Positions 16,790 to 25,749 of a stretch of 64,000 nt of DNA are shown here, piece after piece (the stretch's first letter is position 1; each line of letters begins with the position of its first letter). The translations under genes were made by a program, and so were the position numbers. The notes beneath the pieces were generated by a model that saw nothing but the letters and a program-made list of their open reading frames with translations, searched no databases and had not been told where the DNA came from. This DNA is from a virus: IMG/VR virus record IMGVR_UViG_3300046703_000100, positions 27,573 to 91,572 of that record; one strand, given 5' to 3'.

Positions 16790-17640
16790 AAAAAATTCTT
16801 ATCTTAGGTTCAAATGGAATGGCAGGTCATTGTATTTATAATTATTTAAAATCTTTAAATAAATACGATATTTACGCCACTCGCCAAAAAGATAGTGATG
16901 AATCTCAACATATTTATGCTTGTAATGTTAAATCACAATTATATTTCTTAGAACCTTTAATAAAACGTATTCAACCAGATATTATAATTAATTGTATTGG
17001 GATACTTGTTAAAGCCAGTGAAGATAACTCTGAAACTGCTATTTTCATTAATGCGTATTTTCCTCATTGGCTTGAAAAAATAACTAAAAATACTCAAACA
17101 AAAATTATTCATTTGAGTACTGATTGTGTTTTTGATGGTAAAAAAGGTAATTATCTTGATACTGATATACCTGATGGGATAGGATTTTATGCTCGTAGTA
17201 AAGCATTGGGAGAGATTATCAATAAGAAGGATTTAACCCTTAGAATGAGCATTATAGGCAAAGAACTTAAAATTGATGGCACAGGGCTATTTGAGTGGTG
17301 TTTGAGGCAAGAAGGAGTCATTTCGGGCTATTCTAAGGCATATTTTAATGGGATTTCGACCTTAGAATTGGTAAAAGCGATAGATAAACTTATAGAGTCG
17401 AATATAATAGGTCTTTATCAATTAGCTCCTAATTATAAAATAAATAAATATCATTTGTTACAATTATTACAAAAAATTTGGAATAAACAAAATATAACTA
17501 TTCATCCCGATTCAAGTTTAGACCAAGACAAAACTTTAATAAATAGCGAACCCCCAATACCTAATTATATTATGCCTTCTTCTTATGAAATAATGCTTAA
17601 AGAATATAAGGAATATTTAGATGCAAACGAATCTAACTGA
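16786..17640 (+). CDS. RmlD-like NDP-4-keto-sugar reductase
   Basis: A 284-residue protein with ILGSNGMAGH (Rossmann Gly motif), DIIINCIGI, HLSTDCVFDG and GFYARSKALGE (Tyr-x-x-x-Lys). It is of RmlD/WbvR length and lacks the C-terminal cupin that CapF/WbjC carries. In the known pathways the cupin-less reductase (WbvR) acts after a WbvB/CapE-type dehydratase to give UDP-L-RhaNAc, which a WbvD-type 2-epimerase turns into UDP-L-QuiNAc. By analogy this set may make that sugar; this is inference. ATGA overlap with the gene before. Confidence 0.85.
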   Translation: MKKILILGSNGMAGHCIYNYLKSLNKYDIYATRQKDSDESQHIYACNVKSQLYFLEPLIKRIQPDIIINCIGILVKASEDNSETAIFINAYFPHWLEKITKNTQTKIIHLSTDCVFDGKKGNYLDTDIPDGIGFYARSKALGEIINKKDLTLRMSIIGKELKIDGTGLFEWCLRQEGVISGYSKAYFNGISTLELVKAIDKLIESNIIGLYQLAPNYKINKYHLLQLLQKIWNKQNITIHPDSSLDQDKTLINSEPPIPNYIMPSSYEIMLKEYKEYLDANESN

Positions 17641-18175
17641 AATACAAAATTATCTTAAAGATAAACAAATTTGTCTATTAGGTAATGCTCGGTCTATTTT
17701 AAATAATCCTAAAGATATAGATAAATATGAAATTATAATTAGAATGAATAGAGGAATACCTAAAGGTAAAGAAAAATATATAGGTAGTAGAACAGATGTT
17801 TTATGTACTTCTACTAAAAATACTCTTTACGAAATTCATCAATTTAATCCAATGTTTATAATTTGGATGACAAAAGACCAAAATTTAAAAAATCCTATGA
17901 TAGATTATTATATTCAAAATCCTCCTGAAGATTGGCAAGAATTAAAAGACAGTTATCCTGATAAATATTTACCTTCTACTGGATGTATTGTTATTAATTT
18001 TTTATTAAAACATGTTGAATTTAAATCTTTAACTCTTATGGGTTACGATTTTTTCTGTACAGGAACGTTTTACCACAATTTAAAAAATCAGTCGTGGCAT
18101 CCTGCCGAATTTGAAGAATATTTTATTAAAGATATGATATTTCCTTATAAAAATGTGGAGTTAATAATCAAATGA
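17621..18175 (+). CDS. GT29-like (sialyltransferase-fold) glycosyltransferase
   Basis: A 184-residue protein. ICLLGNARSILNNPKDID is followed by YEIIIRMNRG and GSRTDVLCTS, the L-motif pattern of family 29 (VGNS...D.VIRMN). Later TGCIVINFLL and LTLMGYDFF...YHNLKNQSWH fit the S/VS-motif region with its His. Such short GT29-like proteins occur in phages. Donor and acceptor are unknown. It overlaps the reductase by 20 bases. Confidence 0.75.
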   Translation: MQTNLTEIQNYLKDKQICLLGNARSILNNPKDIDKYEIIIRMNRGIPKGKEKYIGSRTDVLCTSTKNTLYEIHQFNPMFIIWMTKDQNLKNPMIDYYIQNPPEDWQELKDSYPDKYLPSTGCIVINFLLKHVEFKSLTLMGYDFFCTGTFYHNLKNQSWHPAEFEEYFIKDMIFPYKNVELIIK

Positions 18176-18768
18176 TAATAGTTTCCTTCGCCACAAAAAA
18201 TACGCCCTATGAAGGCGTGATAAAAGAATTTTTGTTATCTTCTTTGGAACAACTGAAACTTTCTTACGATATTGCTTATCCAGAAGATAGAGGTTCTTGG
18301 CAATTAAATACTCAATGGAAACCTACTATAATTAAAGAAATGCTTCTTAAACATAAAGAAGCTATTACTTATATAGATTCAGATGCTACTATAATGCTTT
18401 ATCCTGAATTATTATATAAATTACAAAAGTATGATATTGGGGTACATTATTTTGATTGGTATTATTTCTGGAAAAATATAGAAGGAAATCCTAAACGAGA
18501 AATTTTAGGAGGAACTTTATATTTTAATTATAACGATAAGACATTAGCATTTGTAGATGAATGGATAAAAGTAACTAAAGAAAAAAGTTATAATGACCAA
18601 CAAAGTTTAAATGAGTTAGTTCCAAAATGTAACCAACTGAAAATTTATTCGTTACCAATAGAATATTGTGCGATTTGTAAAAGTACAAAAGTTCCTGATT
18701 GGCTTATTAATCCAGTAATCGTACATCATCAGTGTTCCAGAAAATACAAAGGATGGAGAAAGAAATGA
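18172..18768 (+). CDS. nucleotide-diphospho-sugar transferase-like protein
   Basis: A 198-residue GT-A-like protein that begins with a MIIVSFATKN strand and contains TYIDSDATIML (a DxD metal/sugar-nucleotide site) and a GGTLYFNYND acceptor-side strand, ending in HHQCSRKYKG. The layout matches small phage sugar transferases related to GT8/GT77-type domains. It starts in an ATGA overlap and runs into the next gene by four bases. Confidence 0.7.
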   Translation: MIIVSFATKNTPYEGVIKEFLLSSLEQLKLSYDIAYPEDRGSWQLNTQWKPTIIKEMLLKHKEAITYIDSDATIMLYPELLYKLQKYDIGVHYFDWYYFWKNIEGNPKREILGGTLYFNYNDKTLAFVDEWIKVTKEKSYNDQQSLNELVPKCNQLKIYSLPIEYCAICKSTKVPDWLINPVIVHHQCSRKYKGWRKK

Positions 18769-19457
18769 ATAAACCTTCTCAAATCGTAATTGTAGGCGGA
18801 GGGTCAAGTATTTCTGAAGGCATTAACTTAGGACTTTGGGAAAAACTTAAAGAAAAATTTACTTTTGGTATTAATTATTCCTACAAATACTTTAATGCCA
18901 CTGCACAATTATATTGCGACAATTCGTTCTATAATAATGAATCTCCTAAAATGACTAATATACCTCTTATTATAGGAACAACTTATCAGGTAAAACAAAG
19001 AATAAATAATTCTATTCATCTTACCGCTACAAATAAATATTCTAGAGACCTTTCTAATGGAGTATATTCACCACGTTTAACAGGTATGTTCGCTTTAACA
19101 TTAGCGATATATTTATTAAATGTTGGAGAAATATTTCTTTTAGGTTATGATAATGGCAATATTACCGAAGAAAAAGATGATAAAGGACGAGCGATAACAC
19201 ATTTCTACCAAAAAGAATTGATTCATGGAGGCAGTGGAAAAATTTATTACTATAACAGGAAATCCGCAGAAGAGACCGATTATGGAGTATATAAACAAGA
19301 AAAAAACGTTAAAATTTTTAACGTTTCTTTAAATAGTAAATTAAATATATTTCCTAAAATATCTTATGAAGAATTTTTTAAACAATTAAATAACGAAACT
19401 TATGACCAAAATCTTTTAAGACAAGAAATTTTATCAAAATTAAAAGGTAAATATTAA
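18765..19457 (+). CDS. glycosyltransferase-like / DUF115-like protein
   Basis: A 230-residue protein. I chose the ATG at 18765 (AGAAAG upstream, ATGA overlap) over a longer frame from 18732. It opens with QIVIVGGGSSISEG, a Gly-rich nucleotide-binding strand-loop, then FTFGINYSYKYF and AQLYCDNSF, and later FLLGYDNGN. This is the pattern of CstII/DUF115-like proteins that handle CMP- or nucleotide-linked sugars. Assignment is by motif resemblance only. Confidence 0.55.
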   Translation: MNKPSQIVIVGGGSSISEGINLGLWEKLKEKFTFGINYSYKYFNATAQLYCDNSFYNNESPKMTNIPLIIGTTYQVKQRINNSIHLTATNKYSRDLSNGVYSPRLTGMFALTLAIYLLNVGEIFLLGYDNGNITEEKDDKGRAITHFYQKELIHGGSGKIYYYNRKSAEETDYGVYKQEKNVKIFNVSLNSKLNIFPKISYEEFFKQLNNETYDQNLLRQEILSKLKGKY

Positions 19458-19964
19458 ATGAAAGATACTAATACCTCTAATACTTTTTGGGGTTCAATTA
19501 TTGCAGGATTTTTAGGTGCATTAGGAGGTGCTGAAAATTCTAATAAAAACTTTCGAAGAATTGGATTACCTCTATTTCTTGCTGGTATCGCTTGGCAACA
19601 ATTTCATAATTGGTATATTTTTAGTATCTTCTTAATGATTCCTATATTATGTATAGGATATGGGTTAAACTCTCTATTATATAGGGTATTTTATGCCTTA
19701 TTTGGTCATAATGGCCTATTAGCCGATATATTTACAAGAAGTACGTTAGGATGTCTTCTTTCTTGTACTTTAGCTCCTATAGCCCTTATAACACAAAATT
19801 ACCTACTGTTTATAGTAGGTATGTTAACGATTATTTTAGTTTTTGGGTCGTTAAGTTGGAGAGATTTAGGTAGTTTTAAATTTCAAGGAAAACAATTGAT
19901 TTGGTCAGAATTCATCCCTTATGCTAGTATAGGAATTGTTTCTCTAATTTTAATCTATTTTTAG
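19458..19964 (+). CDS. polytopic membrane protein of the glycan cassette
   Basis: A 168-residue protein starting directly at the stop of the preceding transferase. About five hydrophobic segments (near residues 12-25, 35-48, 52-70, 98-115, 118-135 and 148-168). Last gene of the plus-strand block, converging with the minus-strand virion module 19 bases later. Its place suggests a partner of the transferases (membrane acceptor, flippase or anchoring), but nothing in the sequence proves this. No clear terminator separates the two convergent blocks. Confidence 0.6.
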   Translation: MKDTNTSNTFWGSIIAGFLGALGGAENSNKNFRRIGLPLFLAGIAWQQFHNWYIFSIFLMIPILCIGYGLNSLLYRVFYALFGHNGLLADIFTRSTLGCLLSCTLAPIALITQNYLLFIVGMLTIILVFGSLSWRDLGSFKFQGKQLIWSEFIPYASIGIVSLILIYF

Positions 19965-19982
19965 ATAAGTAGTTCTATTTAG

Positions 19983-20441
19983 TTAAACCTTAATAACTTT
20001 CCATTTCAACCATTTAATCTTTAGATTTAATTCCGCATCAAACCATCTGCTTTTAATTTGTTCAAAGATAGATTTGTGGATTAATCGCAATCCCGATTCA
20101 GTAATAAATATTTTATATTCTTCTTCATGCCAAAATAAAGCATTATCTAACCGTTGAATATCTTCTGTCAACGGATTTTTTATTTGATTTACAAGTAAAA
20201 TCCAATCGTAACCTTCTTGGGAGAATGTTCTCGCTCCTAATTGAATTATAAAAGATTTATTTCGTCTTGGATAAATACATACTGCTGGAATCTCTTTTAA
20301 CCAAAGATTAGTTGCTGTTTTATCTTTTGAACCATTATCTATAAAAACATAAGGAACTTCTAATTTATCTAATTCATCGGCTAATCTTTCAACATTATTT
20401 TCTTCATTATAGACAGGAATTAAAACTGCAAATTTATCCAT
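19983..20441 (-). CDS. short GT2 glycosyltransferase
   Basis: A 152-residue protein with the N-terminal half of a family 2 transferase: AVLIPVYNEENNV, then VPYVFIDNGSKDKT. It lacks the full acceptor domain and the usual DxD segment is replaced by LLVNQIKN, so it may be truncated or catalytically altered. Last gene of the minus-strand virion module, behind tail proteins. A role in modifying virion or host surface glycans, with the plus-strand cassette that ends 19 bases away, is an inference. Confidence 0.7.
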   Translation of the reverse strand: MDKFAVLIPVYNEENNVERLADELDKLEVPYVFIDNGSKDKTATNLWLKEIPAVCIYPRRNKSFIIQLGARTFSQEGYDWILLVNQIKNPLTEDIQRLDNALFWHEEEYKIFITESGLRLIHKSIFEQIKSRWFDAELNLKIKWLKWKVIKV

Positions 20442-20450
20442 ATGTACCCC

Positions 20451-20552
20451 TTATAGTTCATGAGTTACATTACGACCACGTTTACACCTATTAAAGTCTT
20501 CCGGTGTAATAAATTTATAATGAATTTTGTTAATGTAATAACCTTGTTTCAT
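20451..20552 (-). CDS. microprotein
   Basis: A 33-residue frame with a good ribosome binding site (AAAGGAA, 6 bases before ATG) between two well-supported genes. It is basic (KRGRNV near the C-terminus). Composition and spacing, not homology, support it. Confidence 0.4.
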   Translation of the reverse strand: MKQGYYINKIHYKFITPEDFNRCKRGRNVTHEL

Positions 20553-20562
20553 AAAATTCCTT

Positions 20563-21684
20563 TTAAGAAATAAAAGACATTTGACTTACTATTAATGTAC
20601 CTGAACATACAAAACTTTCTGGAGAGAAATCGGGGTGATTCCACTCGATAAATGGAGGAGGATTAAGACCTACAGTTGCTTTTGCTAAACAATGTACAGA
20701 AAATACTTTATCTAAAGCAGTTGGTACACGACCCATAGAACTTGTAAAAAATGAATATATATTAGTACCAGATGGAGGCATAAAAAAGAAATTTGTAGTT
20801 CCATTGTTTATAAATGTAATATATTTTTCAAGTAGTCCACCAGAATTGGAAACACTATGATATAAAGTTAATGTTGGAGTAATTGGAATATAAGGAGTAT
20901 AATTTTGAAAATATCTTAAATATACTAAAGTATAATATACAGTATCCGGGTCATACATTCCAATCCAGTAATGTGTTGCAGAAACGACTCCTGAAGCATT
21001 GCCAATGTATCTGCCTTTGGAAGTAACTGATGCAGAAGCATCTACAAAAGGTACATATACAGCAGAATCAGTTTTGTTTCCAAGTGTTACTTGAGCTGTT
21101 CCAGAATTGATACCAAGATATACATACACTTGATGTCCTGCTGTGCAATCCATCATCGCTACATCTTGTGTTGTAAATTTTCTTAAATCTTCAATGTGCA
21201 TATGTGTAATATTCCCCTGCCAAAGAGGAGAAGTTAAAGTTGGGTCTATCCAATCTAATTGATGAGGTTTTTGACGTTCTATTCCATCTACATCGTAATT
21301 CAGATATTGTTCCATAATTGCAGTACGCTCTATTGGAGTCGTACTTCCTGTAATACCTAAACCTTTTTCTATAGCATCTCTTAATTCTTTTATATGTATT
21401 TTATTAGGAATCCAAAAACTACCTGGTGCTCCTTCAACTGGAGTCCATCCAGCAATAGGTTTATTATCATCGTTGGCATCTTGTAATTCTTTTATATGTT
21501 TATTTTTAACAATTGTAAATCCTTGATAAAGATTTTTTGTAGGGTCTGTTTGAGGCACTAATAAACCAGAAATTTCATCATAAATAAACTTAGACCCACC
21601 TTTTACAAGTAGTGGGTCTTCTGTATATTTTAAATCTGCAAATTTACTGAAACAATAAGGGCAAAGGTCTGAATTAAGAGACAT
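20563..21684 (-). CDS. tail-tip/receptor-binding-type structural protein
   Basis: A 373-residue protein with an N-terminal CPYC knuckle and three related helical motifs in the first half (KHIKELQDA, IHIKELRDAI, MHIEDLRKF), each at the end of a short repeat with a PxW or WIP element. The C-terminal half is Thr/Ser/Tyr-rich beta structure typical of fibre heads. Order behind the tail hub gene suggests a tail-tip appendage. No specific family recognised. Confidence 0.6.
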   Translation of the reverse strand: MSLNSDLCPYCFSKFADLKYTEDPLLVKGGSKFIYDEISGLLVPQTDPTKNLYQGFTIVKNKHIKELQDANDDNKPIAGWTPVEGAPGSFWIPNKIHIKELRDAIEKGLGITGSTTPIERTAIMEQYLNYDVDGIERQKPHQLDWIDPTLTSPLWQGNITHMHIEDLRKFTTQDVAMMDCTAGHQVYVYLGINSGTAQVTLGNKTDSAVYVPFVDASASVTSKGRYIGNASGVVSATHYWIGMYDPDTVYYTLVYLRYFQNYTPYIPITPTLTLYHSVSNSGGLLEKYITFINNGTTNFFFMPPSGTNIYSFFTSSMGRVPTALDKVFSVHCLAKATVGLNPPPFIEWNHPDFSPESFVCSGTLIVSQMSFIS

Positions 21685-21698
21685 AATTATTCCTTATT

Positions 21699-22565
21699 TT
21701 AATCCATTCTTTCGTCAGGAATTAAAGTAAAAGTTTGATGAATTTTTACCCATTCATCTGAATGTACTGGAGCTACATATGCAGGAGAATCATGAACAGC
21801 AGGTTGTCCTGGTGCTGGACTAACAGGAGTTATATCTTCAGCATAAACAGCATAAAATCTCCAACATTTTGCTGTTTTATCCCAAACTACAGAATTTTTT
21901 GCATCATCTTGTGCTATTTCATTTTGTTTTGATATTGAATTTATCTGTCCTTTTGGAATATATAGTAAGGATTTCATTTCGTTTCCGTTTACATCTTTTA
22001 AAAGATTACCGTCTTTATCTCTTAAAACAAAATAACATTTAGCTAAATCTATTTCGAATGTAGAAACTCCCCATTTTTGAGCATTTGGGTTAAAAATAAA
22101 ATCAATATTTCCTATTTTATCTACACTTGTACTTTTTCCTGTTTCATCAATAGCATCTGCTTTTTTTATTGGCGGATTATCTTTCCAAAATTGTTGAGAA
22201 TGTTGTCCATGAGTAATATCTGTTGACCAATTAGTGTCGTATTCTACAATCTCTAAAGATTTAATATCTAAAGCTCCACCAGAATAACGTGTATGAAAAT
22301 GACAATTATAACCTTTGGTGGGTTCTGGTGGTTTTGTATATAACGGAGGATTTTTTAATTCGGAGTCATTCCAAGCTATACTTCCATCACTATTTGTACC
22401 TATATCTGAAATACGAAAAGCTTTTGTTTCTGTTCCTCCTAATGAATAAGGAACAGGGTCTTTTTCTTCAGTATTTGTTGAAAAATCTTCTACTTTATTT
22501 TCTAATCCAGCTATTTTAAGATATATTTCCTCTAATTGTTCACTTAAAGTTTTAAATTCTTCCAT
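21699..22565 (-). CDS. tail-associated structural protein
   Basis: A 288-residue protein, starting on the last base of the hub gene's stop (overlap of one base). Short N-terminal coiled coil (LEEIYLKIAGLENKVEDF), then beta-rich, Pro/Lys-rich sequence with KDGNLLKDVNGNE and a PVSPAPGQPAVHDSPAYVAP linker. It looks like an accessory baseplate or fibre protein. Assignment is by context. Confidence 0.55.
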   Translation of the reverse strand: MEEFKTLSEQLEEIYLKIAGLENKVEDFSTNTEEKDPVPYSLGGTETKAFRISDIGTNSDGSIAWNDSELKNPPLYTKPPEPTKGYNCHFHTRYSGGALDIKSLEIVEYDTNWSTDITHGQHSQQFWKDNPPIKKADAIDETGKSTSVDKIGNIDFIFNPNAQKWGVSTFEIDLAKCYFVLRDKDGNLLKDVNGNEMKSLLYIPKGQINSISKQNEIAQDDAKNSVVWDKTAKCWRFYAVYAEDITPVSPAPGQPAVHDSPAYVAPVHSDEWVKIHQTFTLIPDERMD

Positions 22566-25500
22566 TAGAAATAATCCTCTCCTCTTGACTGTATTGAAAC
22601 ACTTCGTATATAAGTTCTATTATTTTCTAATTGTAAAGTAACTTGAAAATCTGATAATCGATAAGTCATATTTATAATATTCAAAGGAGTATTCATAACT
22701 CCAGGAATTTGTATACGTTTAGATAAATCAATATTATAAAAACAAACTGCATCTAATGTTAAATTAATATTTCCTATTATTTTTTCATCGCAAGTTTTAC
22801 TTAGTTGCCAATTAGCATAATCAATTGCAAAAGTAGTATCGTTCCAAGTGGGTATATATTGTACATTTCCATTATCGTCTGTATAAAAACCACCTTTTTG
22901 TATACTTAATCCAGATAATGATAAATCTCCATAATATGTAGTGGGATATGTTCCCATTTTACCAGTATAAAACCATAGTGGATAAGGATAAGTAGTAGGT
23001 GATTGATGTACTTTTTTATATAACGTTACAAATACAGTAGGACGTTGAACTGCAATACATTCTCCATGTTCGTTATATTTTTTAAAATATATTCGTTCAT
23101 TAAATGTAAGTGTCGAATTTTTATAATCTATTGAATAACCGTCTTTTTGTACACCTATTGTTTTGTTACATATCCAACCAAATCCACCTCCGTTTATTTC
23201 AACTCTAGGAGCATATCGGTCAGACCAAGTATCGTCTGGAGAATTTAAAGTTCCATAAGCGTCTAAACTATATTTTTTAAATACATCGTTATATAAATGT
23301 TCTTTTCCTGTTTCAGGATGATTAAAATCATATCCTAATTGATTTTCGGGTGTTGCCAGAATTTCGAGGGAATTTTCCCATGTAGGATTGGGTTGAAAAT
23401 AAACATTTTCATAATAATAAGATTGATAACTTCTATTACCTAAAGTATCTACATAAATCCCCATTTGAACACGTAAATCGTTTATTATATTAGTAGCGTC
23501 TGATTTGAAAGATTGACTTAATACATCGTACAATCCTAAATTTTGATTAAATTGTTGAGCGTTTAACTTAACAATACTGCCTTGTCCTGCTCGCCAAAGA
23601 ATAGGATTATCGCTTTCATTATAAAACCAGCCATAATTACCGCAATTATTAATTAATTCGGTAATACTTTCTGATTTAGCTTTTCCCCAACAATTTACAG
23701 TTTGAGGAATAAAATTACCAAATTCTACAGGAACTCCTAAAGCAGAAAGAGCTACAGCAGGAGTTTTATAATATAATTCTCCTGGAACTGCTCCATAAGG
23801 TAAATGTCCAACAAGAAAATATACTCTTGTTTTATTTTGTTTCCACATTTCGTCTGCACAAGAAAGTTGTATATGTTCTGGATTATCTGTAGGAGTTATT
23901 TGTGTAATATAACCTTTAAATAATGTCCATATATGATATTTTATTTCAATTACCGATTCTATTGCAGGAATAGTATCGTCATAAGGTCTAGCTAAAACTA
24001 CATTAGCAGTATGAGCATTATTAAGACCTTTAGTAATAGAAATAGAATCTACATCAACATCTGTGGTTTCTATAGTATTAATGTATACTTTGATATAGTC
24101 TTTTCCTAATGATTGTATTTCTCCAGTTGCAGGAACTTGCCAAGATGCTCTCATTCTAAAATCGTTGTTACAAGAATATACTCCAGGACTACGAAAAAGA
24201 ATTTTATTAGTCCAATTAATAAAAGTACTTTGTAACATTGAAAATTTATTGTTTATATTTGAAATAATTTGAGACATGAAACTAAATTTGTTATGTATAA
24301 ATGCAAGTGGTAAACGTGCTTCTATTTCATCGGATAAATTCAAAGTATCTATTTCTTCTTCAGAAATAGTTTGTGATAAATCTATCATATCTGATAAACT
24401 TAAAAGGTCTGTTTCAATTGCTTTTTGTGGTCTTTCTATAACTAAAATATCATCTGATAAAGAAAAAGAATCTGTATCTTCTTCGTCTTCATTTAACCAA
24501 TGTATGTTATCTGCTAAAGTTAAAGTATCTGATTTAATTACGTTTTCAAGTGGTATATTTGCATAGATTTCATCTGATAATGTTAATGTATCTGTTTCAA
24601 TTACTTGTTCCACTACAGGCAAAGAAAATTTTTCAAAATATTCTTCATTGGCACTACTTTTTTTATAAGTATAATATAAATATGGAGTATTAAATAATAA
24701 ATTAGGTAATTGTAAATTACAATTTGTTGCAGATGCTAATAAAAGAGTTTCAATAGACCAAGAAGAACCGTTCCATAATACATAATAAAGATTTGAAGTA
24801 CCGTTTATTTCATAAACTAAATAAATATTATTTCCGTAAGTCATTATACTCTGAAAATTTTGATAATTATTGGTAGTATTAGTAATTATAGTTGTCCAAC
24901 TACCCCAAGAACCTTCAGATTTCTTTTTATATTGTAATTGATAATCTGAACCTGTTTTATATGACCTAAACATCCATATAGTATCTGAATCTCTTTCTGC
25001 TACAATAGATAAAGCTCTATAAAGGGTTGTATCGCTTATATCTATAGTTTCTACAACCCAAGAATCAGGACTGTTTTCAGTTTTAGTAATTTTTGTTTCT
25101 TTGATTAATGTAGAACTATTTAACCACATAGCATATAAATGAGAATTAAAAGCTAAACAAAAACTTCCTTGATAATTATAAACGCCAACATTTAAAGTTT
25201 TAGAGTCTATTTCTTCAACCCAAGTAGTACCTCCATCAATACTTGTATGACAACAATAATAATAATATCCAGAATCATTGCCTCCACCAAAAAGAATTAA
25301 ATTATTGTCTGAATCTATTTCAGCGTTTATACTTGCTCTATAATTAGTAGCTCCTGTAATGGATGTAACGCTTCCCCATGTTCCAGAAATTTTTTGAAAA
25401 AATTTAACTTGTCCTGAATCTGTATAAAAAACAGAAATATTACCCAAAGAATCTACTACAATTGCAGGATTTGTATTAGGGAATCCAAGAGTAACTAATG

Positions 25501-25702
25501 TTTTATAAGTTCCGCTACCACCTCCATCACCATCTTTAAATGTAGTTCCTCCATCGATAGAAACTGCATAATACAAATGACTAGTAGAAGCTCTAGCATC
25601 CCACCCACATATATGAATATAACCAGAAGAATCTATAAAAATAGAATTACTAACGAAGAATCCTGCTCCATAAAATGTAGTGTTCCATAATTTAACAGCC
25701 AT
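22565..25702 (-). CDS. tail hub protein fused to sialidase-like propeller
   Basis: A 1045-residue protein of three parts. Residues about 1-375 are beta-propeller-like repeats with two Asp-box motifs (SIDGGTTFKD, SIDGGTTWVEE), as in sialidase/BNR proteins. Residues about 375-465 contain five copies of a linker of the type ETDTLTLSDEI. The remainder resembles a baseplate hub (late-control/gp27-like): DSISITKGLNNAHTANVVL, IEIKYHIWTLFKGYI, then an extended C-terminal domain. This would put a host-glycan-binding or cleaving propeller on the tail tip. Catalytic sialidase residues (Arg triad) are not evident, so binding is as likely as cleavage. Confidence 0.7.
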   Translation of the reverse strand: MAVKLWNTTFYGAGFFVSNSIFIDSSGYIHICGWDARASTSHLYYAVSIDGGTTFKDGDGGGSGTYKTLVTLGFPNTNPAIVVDSLGNISVFYTDSGQVKFFQKISGTWGSVTSITGATNYRASINAEIDSDNNLILFGGGNDSGYYYYCCHTSIDGGTTWVEEIDSKTLNVGVYNYQGSFCLAFNSHLYAMWLNSSTLIKETKITKTENSPDSWVVETIDISDTTLYRALSIVAERDSDTIWMFRSYKTGSDYQLQYKKKSEGSWGSWTTIITNTTNNYQNFQSIMTYGNNIYLVYEINGTSNLYYVLWNGSSWSIETLLLASATNCNLQLPNLLFNTPYLYYTYKKSSANEEYFEKFSLPVVEQVIETDTLTLSDEIYANIPLENVIKSDTLTLADNIHWLNEDEEDTDSFSLSDDILVIERPQKAIETDLLSLSDMIDLSQTISEEEIDTLNLSDEIEARLPLAFIHNKFSFMSQIISNINNKFSMLQSTFINWTNKILFRSPGVYSCNNDFRMRASWQVPATGEIQSLGKDYIKVYINTIETTDVDVDSISITKGLNNAHTANVVLARPYDDTIPAIESVIEIKYHIWTLFKGYITQITPTDNPEHIQLSCADEMWKQNKTRVYFLVGHLPYGAVPGELYYKTPAVALSALGVPVEFGNFIPQTVNCWGKAKSESITELINNCGNYGWFYNESDNPILWRAGQGSIVKLNAQQFNQNLGLYDVLSQSFKSDATNIINDLRVQMGIYVDTLGNRSYQSYYYENVYFQPNPTWENSLEILATPENQLGYDFNHPETGKEHLYNDVFKKYSLDAYGTLNSPDDTWSDRYAPRVEINGGGFGWICNKTIGVQKDGYSIDYKNSTLTFNERIYFKKYNEHGECIAVQRPTVFVTLYKKVHQSPTTYPYPLWFYTGKMGTYPTTYYGDLSLSGLSIQKGGFYTDDNGNVQYIPTWNDTTFAIDYANWQLSKTCDEKIIGNINLTLDAVCFYNIDLSKRIQIPGVMNTPLNIINMTYRLSDFQVTLQLENNRTYIRSVSIQSRGEDYF

Positions 25703-25749
25703 AAAAACACTTCTCCCTACTTATATAATTAAAATTATTATATTTTCTT

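Noticed and set aside
19802-19819. CCTACT/AGTAGG hairpin near the end of the plus-strand block as terminator
   Set aside because: It lies within a coding sequence and is not followed by a U-run.
24276-24566. Plus-strand frame opposite the hub linker repeats
   Set aside because: It is Ser-rich and mirrors the repeated TLSDEI linker; no start signal.
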